Shown: positions 7,712-16,328 of the stretch, one piece after another
Position numbering within the stretch: the stretch's first letter is position 1
How the letters are laid out: every line of letters starts with the position of its first letter
Assembly (NCBI RefSeq): GCF_900184225.1
Contig: NZ_FXWZ01000003.1
Span: forward strand, 1,677,684-1,741,683
From: Brevibacterium ihuae
GTDB taxonomy: Bacteria; Actinomycetota; Actinomycetes; Actinomycetales; Brevibacteriaceae
DNA length: 64,000 nt
Direction of reading: 5' to 3'
Program-made: the position numbers and the translations under genes
Notes under the pieces: model-generated
The model's input: only the letters and a program-made list of their open reading frames with translations
Database searches by the model: none
Told to the model about the DNA's origin: nothing

Positions 7712-8830
7712 ATGACCTCCCCCTCGAAACCGCAATTTCCGAAGGTTCCTGAGAGCGATTCCGCAGGAATTCGCAATCTCGGCGCGGGGTCGGGCGCGGA
7801 CCGCGCTCCGGGAGATGCCACGGGTCTCGGTTCGGGCCACGGCACGCGCCTCGCCTCGGGTCCCACCTCGGATCCCGCCGCCCGACTCGCCACGGGCCTC
7901 ACCTCGGACCTCTCCGGACTCAGGATTCCGCTCATCGCCGCCCCCATGCTGCGGATCTCCGATGTCGCGCTGACCTCGGCGGCGATGCGCGCCGGCATCG
8001 TCGGCGCCTTCCCCACGCTCAACGCGCGCTCGAGCGCGGGCCTGCGCGACTGGCTCACCGAGCTCGACGCGATCCAGGCCAGCGCCTCGGGCCTGTTCTG
8101 CCCCAACCTCGTCATGGCCGATGCGCACGCCGCCGAGCACGCCGCGCTCGTCGCCGAGTCCTCCGCCCGGCTCGTCATCACCTCGGTCGGCTCCCCGGCG
8201 CCGGTCACCGGACTGTTCGCCGAGGCGGGGATCGCGGTGCTCGCCGACGTCGCCACGGTGGCCCACGCCCGGAAGGCGGTCGCCGCGGGCGCGACCGGCC
8301 TCATCCTCCTCACCGCGGGTGCCGGCGGCCAGACCGGGTGGCTCAATCCCTTCGCGTTCATCACCGCCGTCCGGGAGTTCTTCTCCGGCCCGGTCGTGCT
8401 CGCCGGCGGGATGACCGGTGGACGCAGCCTCGCCGCGGCCCGCGTGGCCGGGTACGACCTCGCCTATGCCGGGACCCCCTTCATCGCGACCGAGGAGAGT
8501 CCGGCGAGCAGTGACTACTCCGCGGAGATCACCGCCGCCACTTCCGATGACATCCTCCTCACCTCGGCGTTCACCGGTCTGCCGACGAACATGCTGCTGC
8601 CCTCGATCCGCGCGGCCGGCCTCGACCCGGCGGCGCTCGACGAGGAGATCCGGCCCGAGGCCGCCGCCGAGCTGTTCGGCAACCGGGCCCGCGGCCTCGG
8701 CCCCCGGCGCTGGGCGGACATCCACTCGGCCGGGCACTCCGTGGCCGGCGTGAGGAGCGTGATGAGCGTCGAGGCGCTCGTCGCCCGGTTCGCCGAGGAG
8801 TATGCAGCGGCCCGCGACCGTCCCATCTGA
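7712..8830 (+). CDS. Nitronate monooxygenase-family FMN oxidoreductase
   Basis: TIM-barrel flavoprotein of the 2-nitropropane dioxygenase/NMO family. The fold begins near residue 68 (GLRIPLIAAPML) and includes the FMN-phosphate segments VVLAGGMTGG and DLAYAGTPFIAT. The class I catalytic His in GGH is replaced by Gln (TAGAGGQTGW), so classical nitronate oxidation is doubtful; an enoyl-CoA- or quinone-reductase-like role is possible. About 65 residues of low-complexity sequence precede the barrel, and its first part is encoded by the dispersed repeat at 7732. I see no better in-frame start. It lies 7 bp after the TetR gene. Confidence 0.8.
   Translation: MTSPSKPQFPKVPESDSAGIRNLGAGSGADRAPGDATGLGSGHGTRLASGPTSDPAARLATGLTSDLSGLRIPLIAAPMLRISDVALTSAAMRAGIVGAFPTLNARSSAGLRDWLTELDAIQASASGLFCPNLVMADAHAAEHAALVAESSARLVITSVGSPAPVTGLFAEAGIAVLADVATVAHARKAVAAGATGLILLTAGAGGQTGWLNPFAFITAVREFFSGPVVLAGGMTGGRSLAAARVAGYDLAYAGTPFIATEESPASSDYSAEITAATSDDILLTSAFTGLPTNMLLPSIRAAGLDPAALDEEIRPEAAAELFGNRARGLGPRRWADIHSAGHSVAGVRSVMSVEALVARFAEEYAAARDRPI
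7732..7780 (+). repeat. 49-bp dispersed repeat, copy 1 (inside the 5' end of the oxidoreductase gene)
   Basis: Matches the reverse complement of 11612-11660 at 45 of 49 positions. Its first 20 bases also match the left arm of the perfect hairpin at 10599. In frame it supplies about 16 residues of an otherwise unexplained N-terminal extension. Confidence 0.85.
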
Positions 8831-8974
8831 CCCGACCCGGCCCGACTCGGCCCGGTCTGTCCGACCAGCCCGGCACTCCCCACCTGACCGGCCTGCCCCA
8901 CCTGACCGGCCCAGACCAGCTCAATCCAGACCAGACCACACCAGACCAGCCCAGACCAGCCCAGACCAGCCCGA
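8831..8974. repeat. Degenerate C-rich tandem repeats upstream of an acyl-CoA synthetase
   Basis: The gap after the oxidoreductase stop is filled with variants of short units such as CACCTGACCGGC and CCAGACCAGC, the latter repeated at least five times between about 8910 and 8970. No gene is visible. It looks like replication-slippage minisatellite DNA. Confidence 0.75.
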
Positions 8975-9048
8975 GAGCACCCGCCGCCGAATCCGTCAGC
9001 CACAGCCACCGGACCCGCACCGGGTTCCATCACCCACGAGGAGCATCG

Positions 9049-10593
9049 ATGGAGATCGCCGCCCACCTGACCGGACCCGCCTACGGCACCACCGTCAAGC
9101 GCACGCTCGAGCGCTATCCCGAGCGCATCGCGTTCAAGGACGTCCGCGGTCAGCAGACCTACGCCGAGGTGCTCGACCTCATCGGCCGCTACCAGGCCGT
9201 GCTCACCGCCGCCGGTCTGCAGCGCGGCGACGGAGTCGCGGCCCTCGGCGCCAACCGCTACGAGGTCTGGGTGCTCGGCGCCGCCGTGCAGTCCCTCGGG
9301 CTCTACATCACGTGGCTCCATCCCATGGGCTCGCTCGCCGACCAGACGTTCCAGATCGGCGACGCCCAGGTCAAGGCCCTCGTCGTCGATGAGTCCACCT
9401 ACGGGGAGCGCGGGCGCGAGCTCCAGAAGGTCGCTGCGGACGGCGGACTGCACATGTGGACGATGAGCCCCGCCGACTTCGCCGCCGACCTCGAATCCGC
9501 CGCCGCCTCGGTGGGCCCGCAGGACATGCAGGTCATCGGGAACCACGAGGACCTCAGCATCATCAACTACACCGGCGGCACCACGGGACGCCCCAAGGGC
9601 GCCTACCGGCACCAGTTCAACCTCGGGCCGTCGACGGCGGACATCCTCGCCGACTTCGAGCTCCCGGAGACCCCGCGCTACCTGCTCATCCCGCCGATGA
9701 GCCACGTGGCCGGGACGAACGTGCTCCCGACGCTCGTCAAGGGCGGCACTGTCCACCTCATGGCCGGATTCGATCCGGCGGCGGTGCTCGAGACGATCGA
9801 GCGGGAGAAGATCAACTTCACGCTCTTCGTGCCGACAATGGTCTACGCCCTCCTCGACCATCCGGACCTCGACACCCGCGACAGCTCGAGCCTCGAGTAC
9901 ATCCTCTACGGCGCCTCGCCGATGTCGGAGAGCCGGCTGCGCGAGGGCATCGAGCGGATCGGCCCGGTGTTCGGGCAGCTCTACGGTCAGACCGAGTGCT
10001 ACCCGGTGTCGATCCTGTCGAAGGAGGACCACGAGGATCCCGCGCTGCTGCTGTCGTGCGGCAAGCCGGTCGAGTCCGTCGACGTGCGGATCCTCGACCC
10101 GATGGGGGAGGACGTGCCGGTCGGCGAGTCGGGCGAGCTGTGCGTGCGCGGCCGCGGCGCGATGACCGGTTACTGGCGCCGCGACGATCTCACCGCGGAG
10201 ACGATCGTCGACGGCTGGCTCCACACCGGCGACATCGCGCGGATGGACGAGCAGGGCTACCTGTTCATCGTCGATCGCAAGAAGGACATGATCATCTCCG
10301 GCGGGTTCAACGTCTACCCGCGCGAGGTCGAGGACGCGCTCGGCACCCACCCCGCAGTGTCGCAGTGCGCGGTCTTCGGCATTCCCGACGAGAAGTGGGG
10401 CGAGCAGGTCACCGCGGCGGTCATCCTCAAGTCCGGCGCGACGGCGAGCGAGGAGGAGCTCATCGCCGTGGTCAAGGAGCTCAAGGGTGCGGTGCAGGCT
10501 CCCAAGCAGGTCCTCATCGTCGACTCCCTGCCCCAGACCGCGGTCGGCAAGGTCAACAAGCGCGCGCTGCGCGACCAGGTCACCGGCGACTGA
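9049..10593 (+). CDS. AMP-forming acyl-CoA synthetase
   Basis: Activates a carboxylic acid to acyl-AMP then acyl-CoA. 514 residues. The adenylation P-loop is INYTGGTTGRPKG (about residue 180), motif A4 is LYGQTE, the hinge/A8 region is GWLHTGDIARMDEQGYL then DRKKDMIISGG, and the catalytic Lys is in TAVGKVNKRAL near the C-terminus. ATG 9049 follows GAGGAG. It ends six bases before a perfect 23-bp hairpin. One of three such enzymes in the island; the distinct N-terminus and binding pocket imply different acid substrates. Substrate unknown. Confidence 0.92.
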   Translation: MEIAAHLTGPAYGTTVKRTLERYPERIAFKDVRGQQTYAEVLDLIGRYQAVLTAAGLQRGDGVAALGANRYEVWVLGAAVQSLGLYITWLHPMGSLADQTFQIGDAQVKALVVDESTYGERGRELQKVAADGGLHMWTMSPADFAADLESAAASVGPQDMQVIGNHEDLSIINYTGGTTGRPKGAYRHQFNLGPSTADILADFELPETPRYLLIPPMSHVAGTNVLPTLVKGGTVHLMAGFDPAAVLETIEREKINFTLFVPTMVYALLDHPDLDTRDSSSLEYILYGASPMSESRLREGIERIGPVFGQLYGQTECYPVSILSKEDHEDPALLLSCGKPVESVDVRILDPMGEDVPVGESGELCVRGRGAMTGYWRRDDLTAETIVDGWLHTGDIARMDEQGYLFIVDRKKDMIISGGFNVYPREVEDALGTHPAVSQCAVFGIPDEKWGEQVTAAVILKSGATASEEELIAVVKELKGAVQAPKQVLIVDSLPQTAVGKVNKRALRDQVTGD

Positions 10594-10598
10594 CCCGC

Positions 10599-10651
10599 AG
10601 TGTGCAATTTCCGAAGGTTCCTGTGAACGGAACCTTCGGAAATTGCACACT
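10599..10651 (+). terminator. Perfect 23-bp inverted repeat after the acyl-CoA synthetase
   Basis: Positions 10599-10621 are the exact reverse complement of 10629-10651 with a 7-nt loop. It begins six bases after the stop codon, so it can serve as a terminator, though without a U-run. Twenty bases of each arm belong to the same repeat family as 7732-7780 and 11612-11660, so it may be a palindromic form of that element. Confidence 0.8.
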
Positions 10652-10742
10652 CACCCCAGCGACGCGGAAGGGTGGATCCGGAGGCTCACCGTCGCTCCGG
10701 CAGGGGGATCCGGTGGCAGTTCCGCGCTGACAGGAGGATCGG

Positions 10743-11360
10743 ATGACCGAACAGCAGACGCCGCAGAGATTCGCGGCATTCCTCCGGGCGATCAACGTCG
10801 GCGGCGCGCATCGTCTGCCCATGGCCGAGGTGCGGGCCGTGCTCAACGCGCTCGGCGCCTCGGACGTGGCCACCTACATCCAGTCCGGGAACATCGTGTT
10901 CACCGGGAGAGCGGATGGCAACGGGGTCGAGGCGGACGGGACCGGGGCCGGTGCCTCCGGGGCCAGGGCGGACGGGACCGGGACGGGTGCCTCCGAGGCC
11001 GAGGTGTGGGCGGCTCGCATCGCCGCCGCGCTCGAGGAGCACGCCGGCTTCCCGGTGCCGACGACGGTCCTCGCCGCCGCAGACCTCACGGCGGCCCGCA
11101 GCGCGTGCCCGTTCGCGCCGGACGATCCGCGATTCTGCCACCTGATCCTCCTCGCCGCGTCGCCGCCCGCCGGTGTGCTCGACGAGATCCGGGGGCTGAC
11201 TTCGGGCACGGACACGGAGGTGGCGGTTGAAGGGGCTACCGCATACCTCCTCACCCCGGGCGGGCTGTCGGCGTCGAGGCCGGCGGCCGCGATCCTCCGG
11301 CGCCTCGGCGGCACCGCGCGGAACCTGCGCACGATCGATGCGTTACTAGACCGGATCTGA
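10743..11360 (+). CDS. DUF1697 family protein
   Basis: Conserved protein of unknown function. The DUF1697 signature opens the protein (FAAFLRAINVGG at about residue 10, YIQSGNIVF at about 45), and the C-terminal RNLRTIDALL matches the family end. 205 residues, longer than the usual 175-180. The excess is a repetitive Gly/Ala/Thr-rich insertion at about residues 56-82 made of near-repeats of ADGTGAGAS, probably a slippage expansion in a surface loop. AGGAGG precedes ATG 10743. Apparently monocistronic. Confidence 0.85.
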   Translation: MTEQQTPQRFAAFLRAINVGGAHRLPMAEVRAVLNALGASDVATYIQSGNIVFTGRADGNGVEADGTGAGASGARADGTGTGASEAEVWAARIAAALEEHAGFPVPTTVLAAADLTAARSACPFAPDDPRFCHLILLAASPPAGVLDEIRGLTSGTDTEVAVEGATAYLLTPGGLSASRPAAAILRRLGGTARNLRTIDALLDRI

Positions 11361-11611
11361 TGGGAGTGCGGAGGCCATCGCTGGGGGCAGGTGAGCTCCC
11401 CGCGGCCACCCGGACGCTCCCGGCAACCACCGGAGCGTTCCCGGAGTCGCCCGGTGGCTGCCTCCAGCCGCTTTCCGGGTACCCGGCCCTGCCCCTCGGC
11501 GCCCACGGATCCCCGAAACGGGAGGCACCCATGCACCCCCGCAGTGGGAGGCGCAGCGTGGGGCCTTCCGGAGAGGGCCGGAGGCGCCTCGGGGGTACCC
11601 GGAAGCGCCGT

Positions 11612-11660
11612 GAGATTGCGAAATCGTGCGGATTCGCTCTCAGGAACCTTCGAAAATTGC
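11612..11660 (-). repeat. 49-bp dispersed repeat, copy 2 (over the 3' end of the MDR dehydrogenase gene)
   Basis: Inverted copy of 7732-7780 with four mismatches. Read on the minus strand it supplies the last few codons (SAIFEGS) and the stop codon of the dehydrogenase at 11640. The 250 bp to its right-hand neighbour gene (11361-11611) contain no gene I can support. Confidence 0.85.
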
Positions 11661-12848
11661 ACTCTCGGGGCGGATGGCGATGGTGATCTTGGCGGCGCCC
11701 TCGCCGTGGGCCGCGGTGATCGCGAGCGCCCGGGGGACGTCCTCGAGCCCCATTCGCACCTCCGTCATGTGCCCGACCTCGATCGCGCCCGTGCGGATCG
11801 CATCGAGCGCTTCGTGGAAGCACCACTGACCGGGCTCGCCCTGCGCGTTCGAGAACCACTCGACGGTCGCCGCCTTGCGGAACGCCGCCATCGTCGGGAA
11901 CGTCCCGACCTGGAACTCGGGGTAGCCGAAGTTGCCCACCACCCCGCGCACCCGCACGAGCTCGATCGCCAGCGCCCGGGTCGCATCGAGCCCGGCGGCC
12001 TCGATGACGAGGTCAACGCCCTCCGGATGCGCCTGCGCGACGGTGGCCGCGAGCTCGTCGGCGTGCACTGCCCGGGCCCCCGCCTCCCGGCCGAACGCGA
12101 TCCGCGCCGCGTCGACGTCGGAGGCGAAGACCTCGACGCCACGGGCGCGGAGCAGCTGGACGAAGAACTGTCCCGCCGACCCGAGGCCGATGACCGCAGC
12201 GCTCCGCATGCCCTCGCGCCAGTACTTGGCGAGCGCGGCGATCGTGCAGCCGAGCTGCTGGGCCATGAGCACATGCGGCAGGTCGTCGCCCTCGCGCAGC
12301 GGGATCACACTGCCGGCATCGAGCGCCTGGTACTCGGCGAAGCACCCGCCGAACCGCCCGCTCGGCACGGTGAGCACGACCGCGCCGGGCTCGATCCCGT
12401 CCGCGCGCGAGGCCACGACGCGCCCCACGCCCTCGTGCCCGGGATACCCCGGGGAGCCGACCATCTCGGGCCGGTGGAAGTCGGGGTCGACGAGGTGGAC
12501 GTCGGACCCGCACACCGAGGCATAGGCCATCTCGACGAGCACCTGGCCGGGGGCCGGTTCGGGGACGGGGAACTCCGCGACCGCATAGTCCATCCCCGGC
12601 CCGAGGCGCACCGCCCGCATCGTCGCAGCCGGCCGGTCCGCGGCCGGACCCGGCCGGTCAGCGGTCGCGCCGGATCGGTCTGCGCCCGCACCCGTCCGGC
12701 CTGCGCCCACACCCGCCGGGCCCGCACCCGCCAGGCCCGCGGCCGAACCCGGCACGCCGGCAGCCCCGCCCGCCCGGTCCGGCCCGGGCTCCGCAGGCAC
12801 CGAGCGCTCCGAACCCACCGAGTCCTCCGAACCCACCGAACCTTCCAT
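11640..12848 (-). CDS. Zinc-type MDR alcohol dehydrogenase
   Basis: Medium-chain dehydrogenase/reductase. Catalytic-zinc ligands are visible in ASVCGSDVHL (Cys) and GYPGHEGVG (His-Glu). The Rossmann motif is IGLGSAGQFFVQLL. The four-Cys structural-zinc lobe of classical ADHs is absent. I use ATG 12848, which overlaps the thioesterase stop by one base (translational coupling). This gives a 76-residue Gly/Ala/Pro-rich leader before the conserved fold; ATG 12620 would give the compact protein but has no ribosome site. The last seven codons come from the repeat at 11612. The substrate alcohol is unknown. Confidence 0.82.
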   Translation of the reverse strand: MEGSVGSEDSVGSERSVPAEPGPDRAGGAAGVPGSAAGLAGAGPAGVGAGRTGAGADRSGATADRPGPAADRPAATMRAVRLGPGMDYAVAEFPVPEPAPGQVLVEMAYASVCGSDVHLVDPDFHRPEMVGSPGYPGHEGVGRVVASRADGIEPGAVVLTVPSGRFGGCFAEYQALDAGSVIPLREGDDLPHVLMAQQLGCTIAALAKYWREGMRSAAVIGLGSAGQFFVQLLRARGVEVFASDVDAARIAFGREAGARAVHADELAATVAQAHPEGVDLVIEAAGLDATRALAIELVRVRGVVGNFGYPEFQVGTFPTMAAFRKAATVEWFSNAQGEPGQWCFHEALDAIRTGAIEVGHMTEVRMGLEDVPRALAITAAHGEGAAKITIAIRPESAIFEGS

Positions 12849-13423
12849 CACGAATCCTTCGCCTGGATCCAGAGGCCCTCCGCCTTGACCCGCACCTCGC
12901 CGTGGCACGTGACCTCGCCCTCGAGGAAGCGCTTGCGGCCCTCCTCCTTCGTCACCCGGCCGGTGATGACGAGCGGCTCGCCCACCGGGGTCGCCGCGTC
13001 GTAGAGCACGTTGAGATAGCGGGTGAAGGCGCGCGGGACGCCGCCGGAGTTCGCGGCGTTGCCGAGGACGTGGTCGAGCATGAGCGCGACGATCCCGCCG
13101 TGCACCCGGCCGGGAGGGCCCTGGTACTGGAGCGGCAGGGTGAGGGAGCACCGCGACTCGTCGCCGTTCCAGCGGATGTCCATCGGCGGGGCGATCGGGT
13201 TCCGCGCCGAGGAGGCCGGAGTGATGTCGTGCGCGATGTGGCTGCGCTGCGGGTGGGGGTCGTCGAGGACGATCTTCGCCGGGTCCGCGGCTGCGGCGGC
13301 GAGCTTCTCCGCGATGAACGCGACGTGCTCGGCGAGAGGCCCGTCGTCCTTCTCGGAGACGAGCGTGTGGATGAGCTCGCGGGTGAGGCGGGCGGGGTGT
13401 TCGGCGAAGGGCGTCGTGGTCAT
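12848..13423 (-). CDS. PaaI-type hotdog thioesterase
   Basis: Hydrolyses acyl-CoA thioesters, often to relieve stalled intermediates in ring or acid catabolism. 191 residues from ATG 13423, which follows GGAAG. The hotdog core begins near residue 100. The motif GPPGRVHGGIVALMLDHVLG is the PaaI-family HGG turn and helix with its catalytic acid, and DAATPVGEPLVITGRV follows. The first 80 residues are helical and less conserved. Divergent from the acyl-CoA synthetase at 13644 across a 220-bp control region; coupled to the MDR gene behind it. Confidence 0.88.
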   Translation of the reverse strand: MTTTPFAEHPARLTRELIHTLVSEKDDGPLAEHVAFIAEKLAAAAADPAKIVLDDPHPQRSHIAHDITPASSARNPIAPPMDIRWNGDESRCSLTLPLQYQGPPGRVHGGIVALMLDHVLGNAANSGGVPRAFTRYLNVLYDAATPVGEPLVITGRVTKEEGRKRFLEGEVTCHGEVRVKAEGLWIQAKDS

Positions 13424-13501
13424 GGTCGTCTTCCAGTTCTGCGGCGGCCGGTCCCCGGACCGATGCCGTGTCGGGTCTTGTGCGTTGCGGGGTTTCCCAC
13501 T

Positions 13502-13521
13502 AACGTTTCTGAACAAGCGTT
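13502..13521. promoter_or_regulatory. Operator-like imperfect palindrome between thioesterase and acyl-CoA synthetase
   Basis: AACGTTTCTGAACAAGCGTT keeps AACG/CGTT ends and further internal symmetry. It sits in the only A/T-rich part of this divergent gap. This spacing suits a TetR-family dimer. The regulator is not known, and it is not clearly the same sequence as the palindromes at 3560 or 6124. Confidence 0.4.
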
Positions 13522-13643
13522 CGGTAAGATTGATTGTAGTCCTCAACCGCCGGTTCACAAGGGTGTGCCGGCGACGCGGCCGGTCGGTCCGTCCGGACGC
13601 CCGGCCGACGCGGCAGTTCTCCGATCACGAGGAAGTGATGTGC

Positions 13644-15182
13644 ATGTACCCAGGCAAGTGGGCGGCGACGACCCCCGACAAGCCGGCCGTGATCATGGCC
13701 GACACCGGTGAGACCCTCACCTACGCCGAGCTCGAGGACCGCTCCCTGCGGCTCGCCAACCACTTCCGTGGCCTCGGCCTGCAGCCCGGGGGCCACGTCG
13801 CGATGATCGCGGAGAACCGGATGGAGATCATCGAGGCGTACTGGGCGGCCCTGCGCAGCGGCACGTTCATCACCGTCGTGAACCAGCACCTCACGCCCGC
13901 GGAGAGCTCCTACATCATCCACGACTGCGACGCCTCCGTCGTCCTCATCTCCACCGGGCTGAAGTCCGCCGCTGAGCTCAACGAGGCCTGCGCGGACATC
14001 CCCCACCGGGTCGCCGTCGGGGGATCGCTCCCGGGAGCCGAGGACTACGAAGCGGTGCTCGCCGCCGCGAGCCCCGAGCGTCCGGACCACGAGCCGCGCG
14101 GCGACGACATGCTCTACTCCTCGGGCACCACCGGCCGGCCCAAGGGGATCCTGCCGACGCTCAAGGACCAGTCCGTCGAGGACGAGAACGTCCCGCTCAT
14201 CCAGCTCTTCACCGCCCTCTACGGGTTCGGCGAGGACACCGTCTACCTGTCCCCGGCACCGCTCTACCATGCGGCCCCGATCCGCTTCGTCATGACCACC
14301 CACGCCCGCGGCGGCACCGTGATCGTCATGCCGAAGTTCGACGCGGAGACCGCGCTCGGCCTCATCGAGAAGCACCGGGTGACGCACTCGCAGTGGGTGC
14401 CGACGATGTTCGTCCGGATGCTCAAGCTGCCCGCCGAGGTGCGGGAGAAGTACGACGTGTCGAGCATGCGGGCCGCCATCCATGCCGCCGCACCCTGCCC
14501 GATCGAGGTCAAGCGCGGGATGATCGAGTGGTGGGGTCCGGTGATCTACGAGTACTACGCCGCGACCGAGGCCAACGGCATCACCGTGATCAACAGCGAG
14601 GAGGCCCTGCGCAAGCCCGGCTCGGTGGGCCGCGACGGCCTCATGGGGATCGCCCACATCTGCGGCCCCGACGGTGAGGAGCTGCCTCCCGGCGAGGTCG
14701 GCACGATCTATTTCGAGGCCGACCCGGACAAGGATCTCTTCGTCTACTACAAGGACGAGGCCAAGACCGCCGGCACCCGGCACCCCGTCCACGAGCGCTG
14801 GACGACGATCGGCGACCTCGGGTACCTCGACGAGGACCGGTTCCTCTTCATGGCCGAGCGCAAGAGCTTCCTCATCATCACCGGCGGGGTGAACATCTAC
14901 CCGCAGGAGGTCGAGAGCGAGCTCGCGCTCCATCCCGACGTCAAGGACGTCGCCGTCGTCGCCGAGCCCGACGAGGAGCTCGGCGAGATCGCCGTGGCGT
15001 ACATCGAGGCCGAGGACCACGTGCGCCCCGGCGAGGAGCTCGCCGAGCAGATCCGGACCTGGCTGGCCGACCACGTCGCCCGCTACAAGATCCCGCGGAA
15101 GTTCTACTTCATCGACGAGATGCCGCGCACCCCCACCGGCAAGCTCGTCAAACGCAAGCTCACCGAGCAGGCGTCCGCCTAG
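13644..15182 (+). CDS. AMP-forming acyl-CoA synthetase
   Basis: 512 residues from ATG 13644, eight bases after AGGAAG; ATG 13638 is an in-frame alternative. The start MYPGKWAATTPDKPAVI is typical of one actinobacterial FadD group. P-loop LYSSGTTGRPKGI is near residue 155, YYAATEANG (A5) near 310, the hinge region is AERKSFLIITGG, and the catalytic Lys lies in TPTGKLVKRKL at the end. Heads an apparent five-gene plus-strand run (13644-18835) with a quinone-oxidoreductase-like enzyme, two crotonases and an SDR, so it probably activates the acid these enzymes degrade. Confidence 0.92.
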   Translation: MYPGKWAATTPDKPAVIMADTGETLTYAELEDRSLRLANHFRGLGLQPGGHVAMIAENRMEIIEAYWAALRSGTFITVVNQHLTPAESSYIIHDCDASVVLISTGLKSAAELNEACADIPHRVAVGGSLPGAEDYEAVLAAASPERPDHEPRGDDMLYSSGTTGRPKGILPTLKDQSVEDENVPLIQLFTALYGFGEDTVYLSPAPLYHAAPIRFVMTTHARGGTVIVMPKFDAETALGLIEKHRVTHSQWVPTMFVRMLKLPAEVREKYDVSSMRAAIHAAAPCPIEVKRGMIEWWGPVIYEYYAATEANGITVINSEEALRKPGSVGRDGLMGIAHICGPDGEELPPGEVGTIYFEADPDKDLFVYYKDEAKTAGTRHPVHERWTTIGDLGYLDEDRFLFMAERKSFLIITGGVNIYPQEVESELALHPDVKDVAVVAEPDEELGEIAVAYIEAEDHVRPGEELAEQIRTWLADHVARYKIPRKFYFIDEMPRTPTGKLVKRKLTEQASA

Positions 15183-15250
15183 CAGCACCGGCGGGCACCT
15201 CGGCGCCGGCCGCCCGGCCCGAGGCACCCACACAGAGAGAAGACAGACAC

Positions 15251-16225
15251 ATGAAGGCCATCCACGTCACCCGCCTCGACGGACCCGAGGCCGTCGAGTT
15301 CGTCGACGCCGAGCGTCCCGCCCCCGGCCCCGGCGAGGTCCTCATCGAGGTCGCCGTCGCCGGCGTCACCTTCCCCGAACTCCTCCAGACCCGCGGCATG
15401 TACCAGGTGCGCCACGAGCTGCCGTTCGTGCTCGGCTCCGAGGCCGCGGGCACCGTCGTCGAGGTCGGCGAGGGCTCCCGCTTCGCCGTCGGCGACCGCG
15501 TCGCCGCGATCACCGGCAAGGGCACCTTCGCCGAGTACCTCGTCGCCGCCGATCAGCAGACGGTCAAGGTCCCCGACTCGGTGAGCCTCGCGCACGCGGC
15601 CGGGATGCCGATGAACCTCCTCACCGCCGACTTCTCGCTGCGCGTGCGCGGCAATGTGCAGCCCGGCCAGACGGTGCTCGTCCACGGCGCCGCCGGCGGG
15701 CTCGGCTCGGCCGGCGTGCAGCTCGCGCTCGCGATGGGCCTCGAGGTCGTCGCCGTCGTGTCGACCGACGACAAGGCCGCGATGGTCAAGGACCTCGGCG
15801 CGCACCACGTCGTCAAGGCCGAGGGCTTCAAGGATGCCGTCCTCGAGATCTTCCCCGACGGCGTCGACGTCGTCTACGACCCGGTGGGCGGCGACCGCTT
15901 CACCGACTCGCTGCGCTGCCTCAAGCGCTTCGGGCACCTCCAGGTGCTCGGCTTCACCGCCGGCGAGATCCCCACCGTCAAGGTCAACCGCCTGCTGCTG
16001 AAGAACATCTCCGTGGTGGGCGTGGCCTGGGGCGAGGCGACCCGCGGCAACCCGAACCTCATCGCCGAGCAGTGGGACGTGATCTCCGAGCACGTCGCCG
16101 CCGGCCGCCTCAACCCGCACATCCACGCCACCTACCCGCTCGAGCAGGCCGCCGCCGCGATCTCCGAGCTCGACAACCGCGCCGTGCTCGGCAAGGTCCT
16201 CCTCGAGGTCAAGCCCGAGGCCTGA
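15251..16225 (+). CDS. NADPH:quinone oxidoreductase-like MDR protein
   Basis: Zinc-free medium-chain reductase, 324 residues. The GroES-like N-terminal half ends near residue 120. The nucleotide-binding motif VHGAAGGLGSAGVQLALAMG lies at about 138-157. DPVGGDRFTDSLRCL and a C-terminal HATYPLEQAAAAI are typical of the QOR/crotonyl-CoA reductase side of the family. It likely reduces an enoyl-CoA or quinone with NADPH. Preceded by AGAGAGAAG and 68 bp after the synthetase; the next gene begins 103 bp later. Confidence 0.88.
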   Translation: MKAIHVTRLDGPEAVEFVDAERPAPGPGEVLIEVAVAGVTFPELLQTRGMYQVRHELPFVLGSEAAGTVVEVGEGSRFAVGDRVAAITGKGTFAEYLVAADQQTVKVPDSVSLAHAAGMPMNLLTADFSLRVRGNVQPGQTVLVHGAAGGLGSAGVQLALAMGLEVVAVVSTDDKAAMVKDLGAHHVVKAEGFKDAVLEIFPDGVDVVYDPVGGDRFTDSLRCLKRFGHLQVLGFTAGEIPTVKVNRLLLKNISVVGVAWGEATRGNPNLIAEQWDVISEHVAAGRLNPHIHATYPLEQAAAAISELDNRAVLGKVLLEVKPEA

Positions 16226-16328
16226 GCCGGCGACCCGCTCGGCGCCGGCATTCCGGCCACCGGGCGGGTCCTCCCGGCCCGGCCCGGCCGAGCCCTCACC
16301 CCGCACTCCACAGACGAAAGGTCCGATC

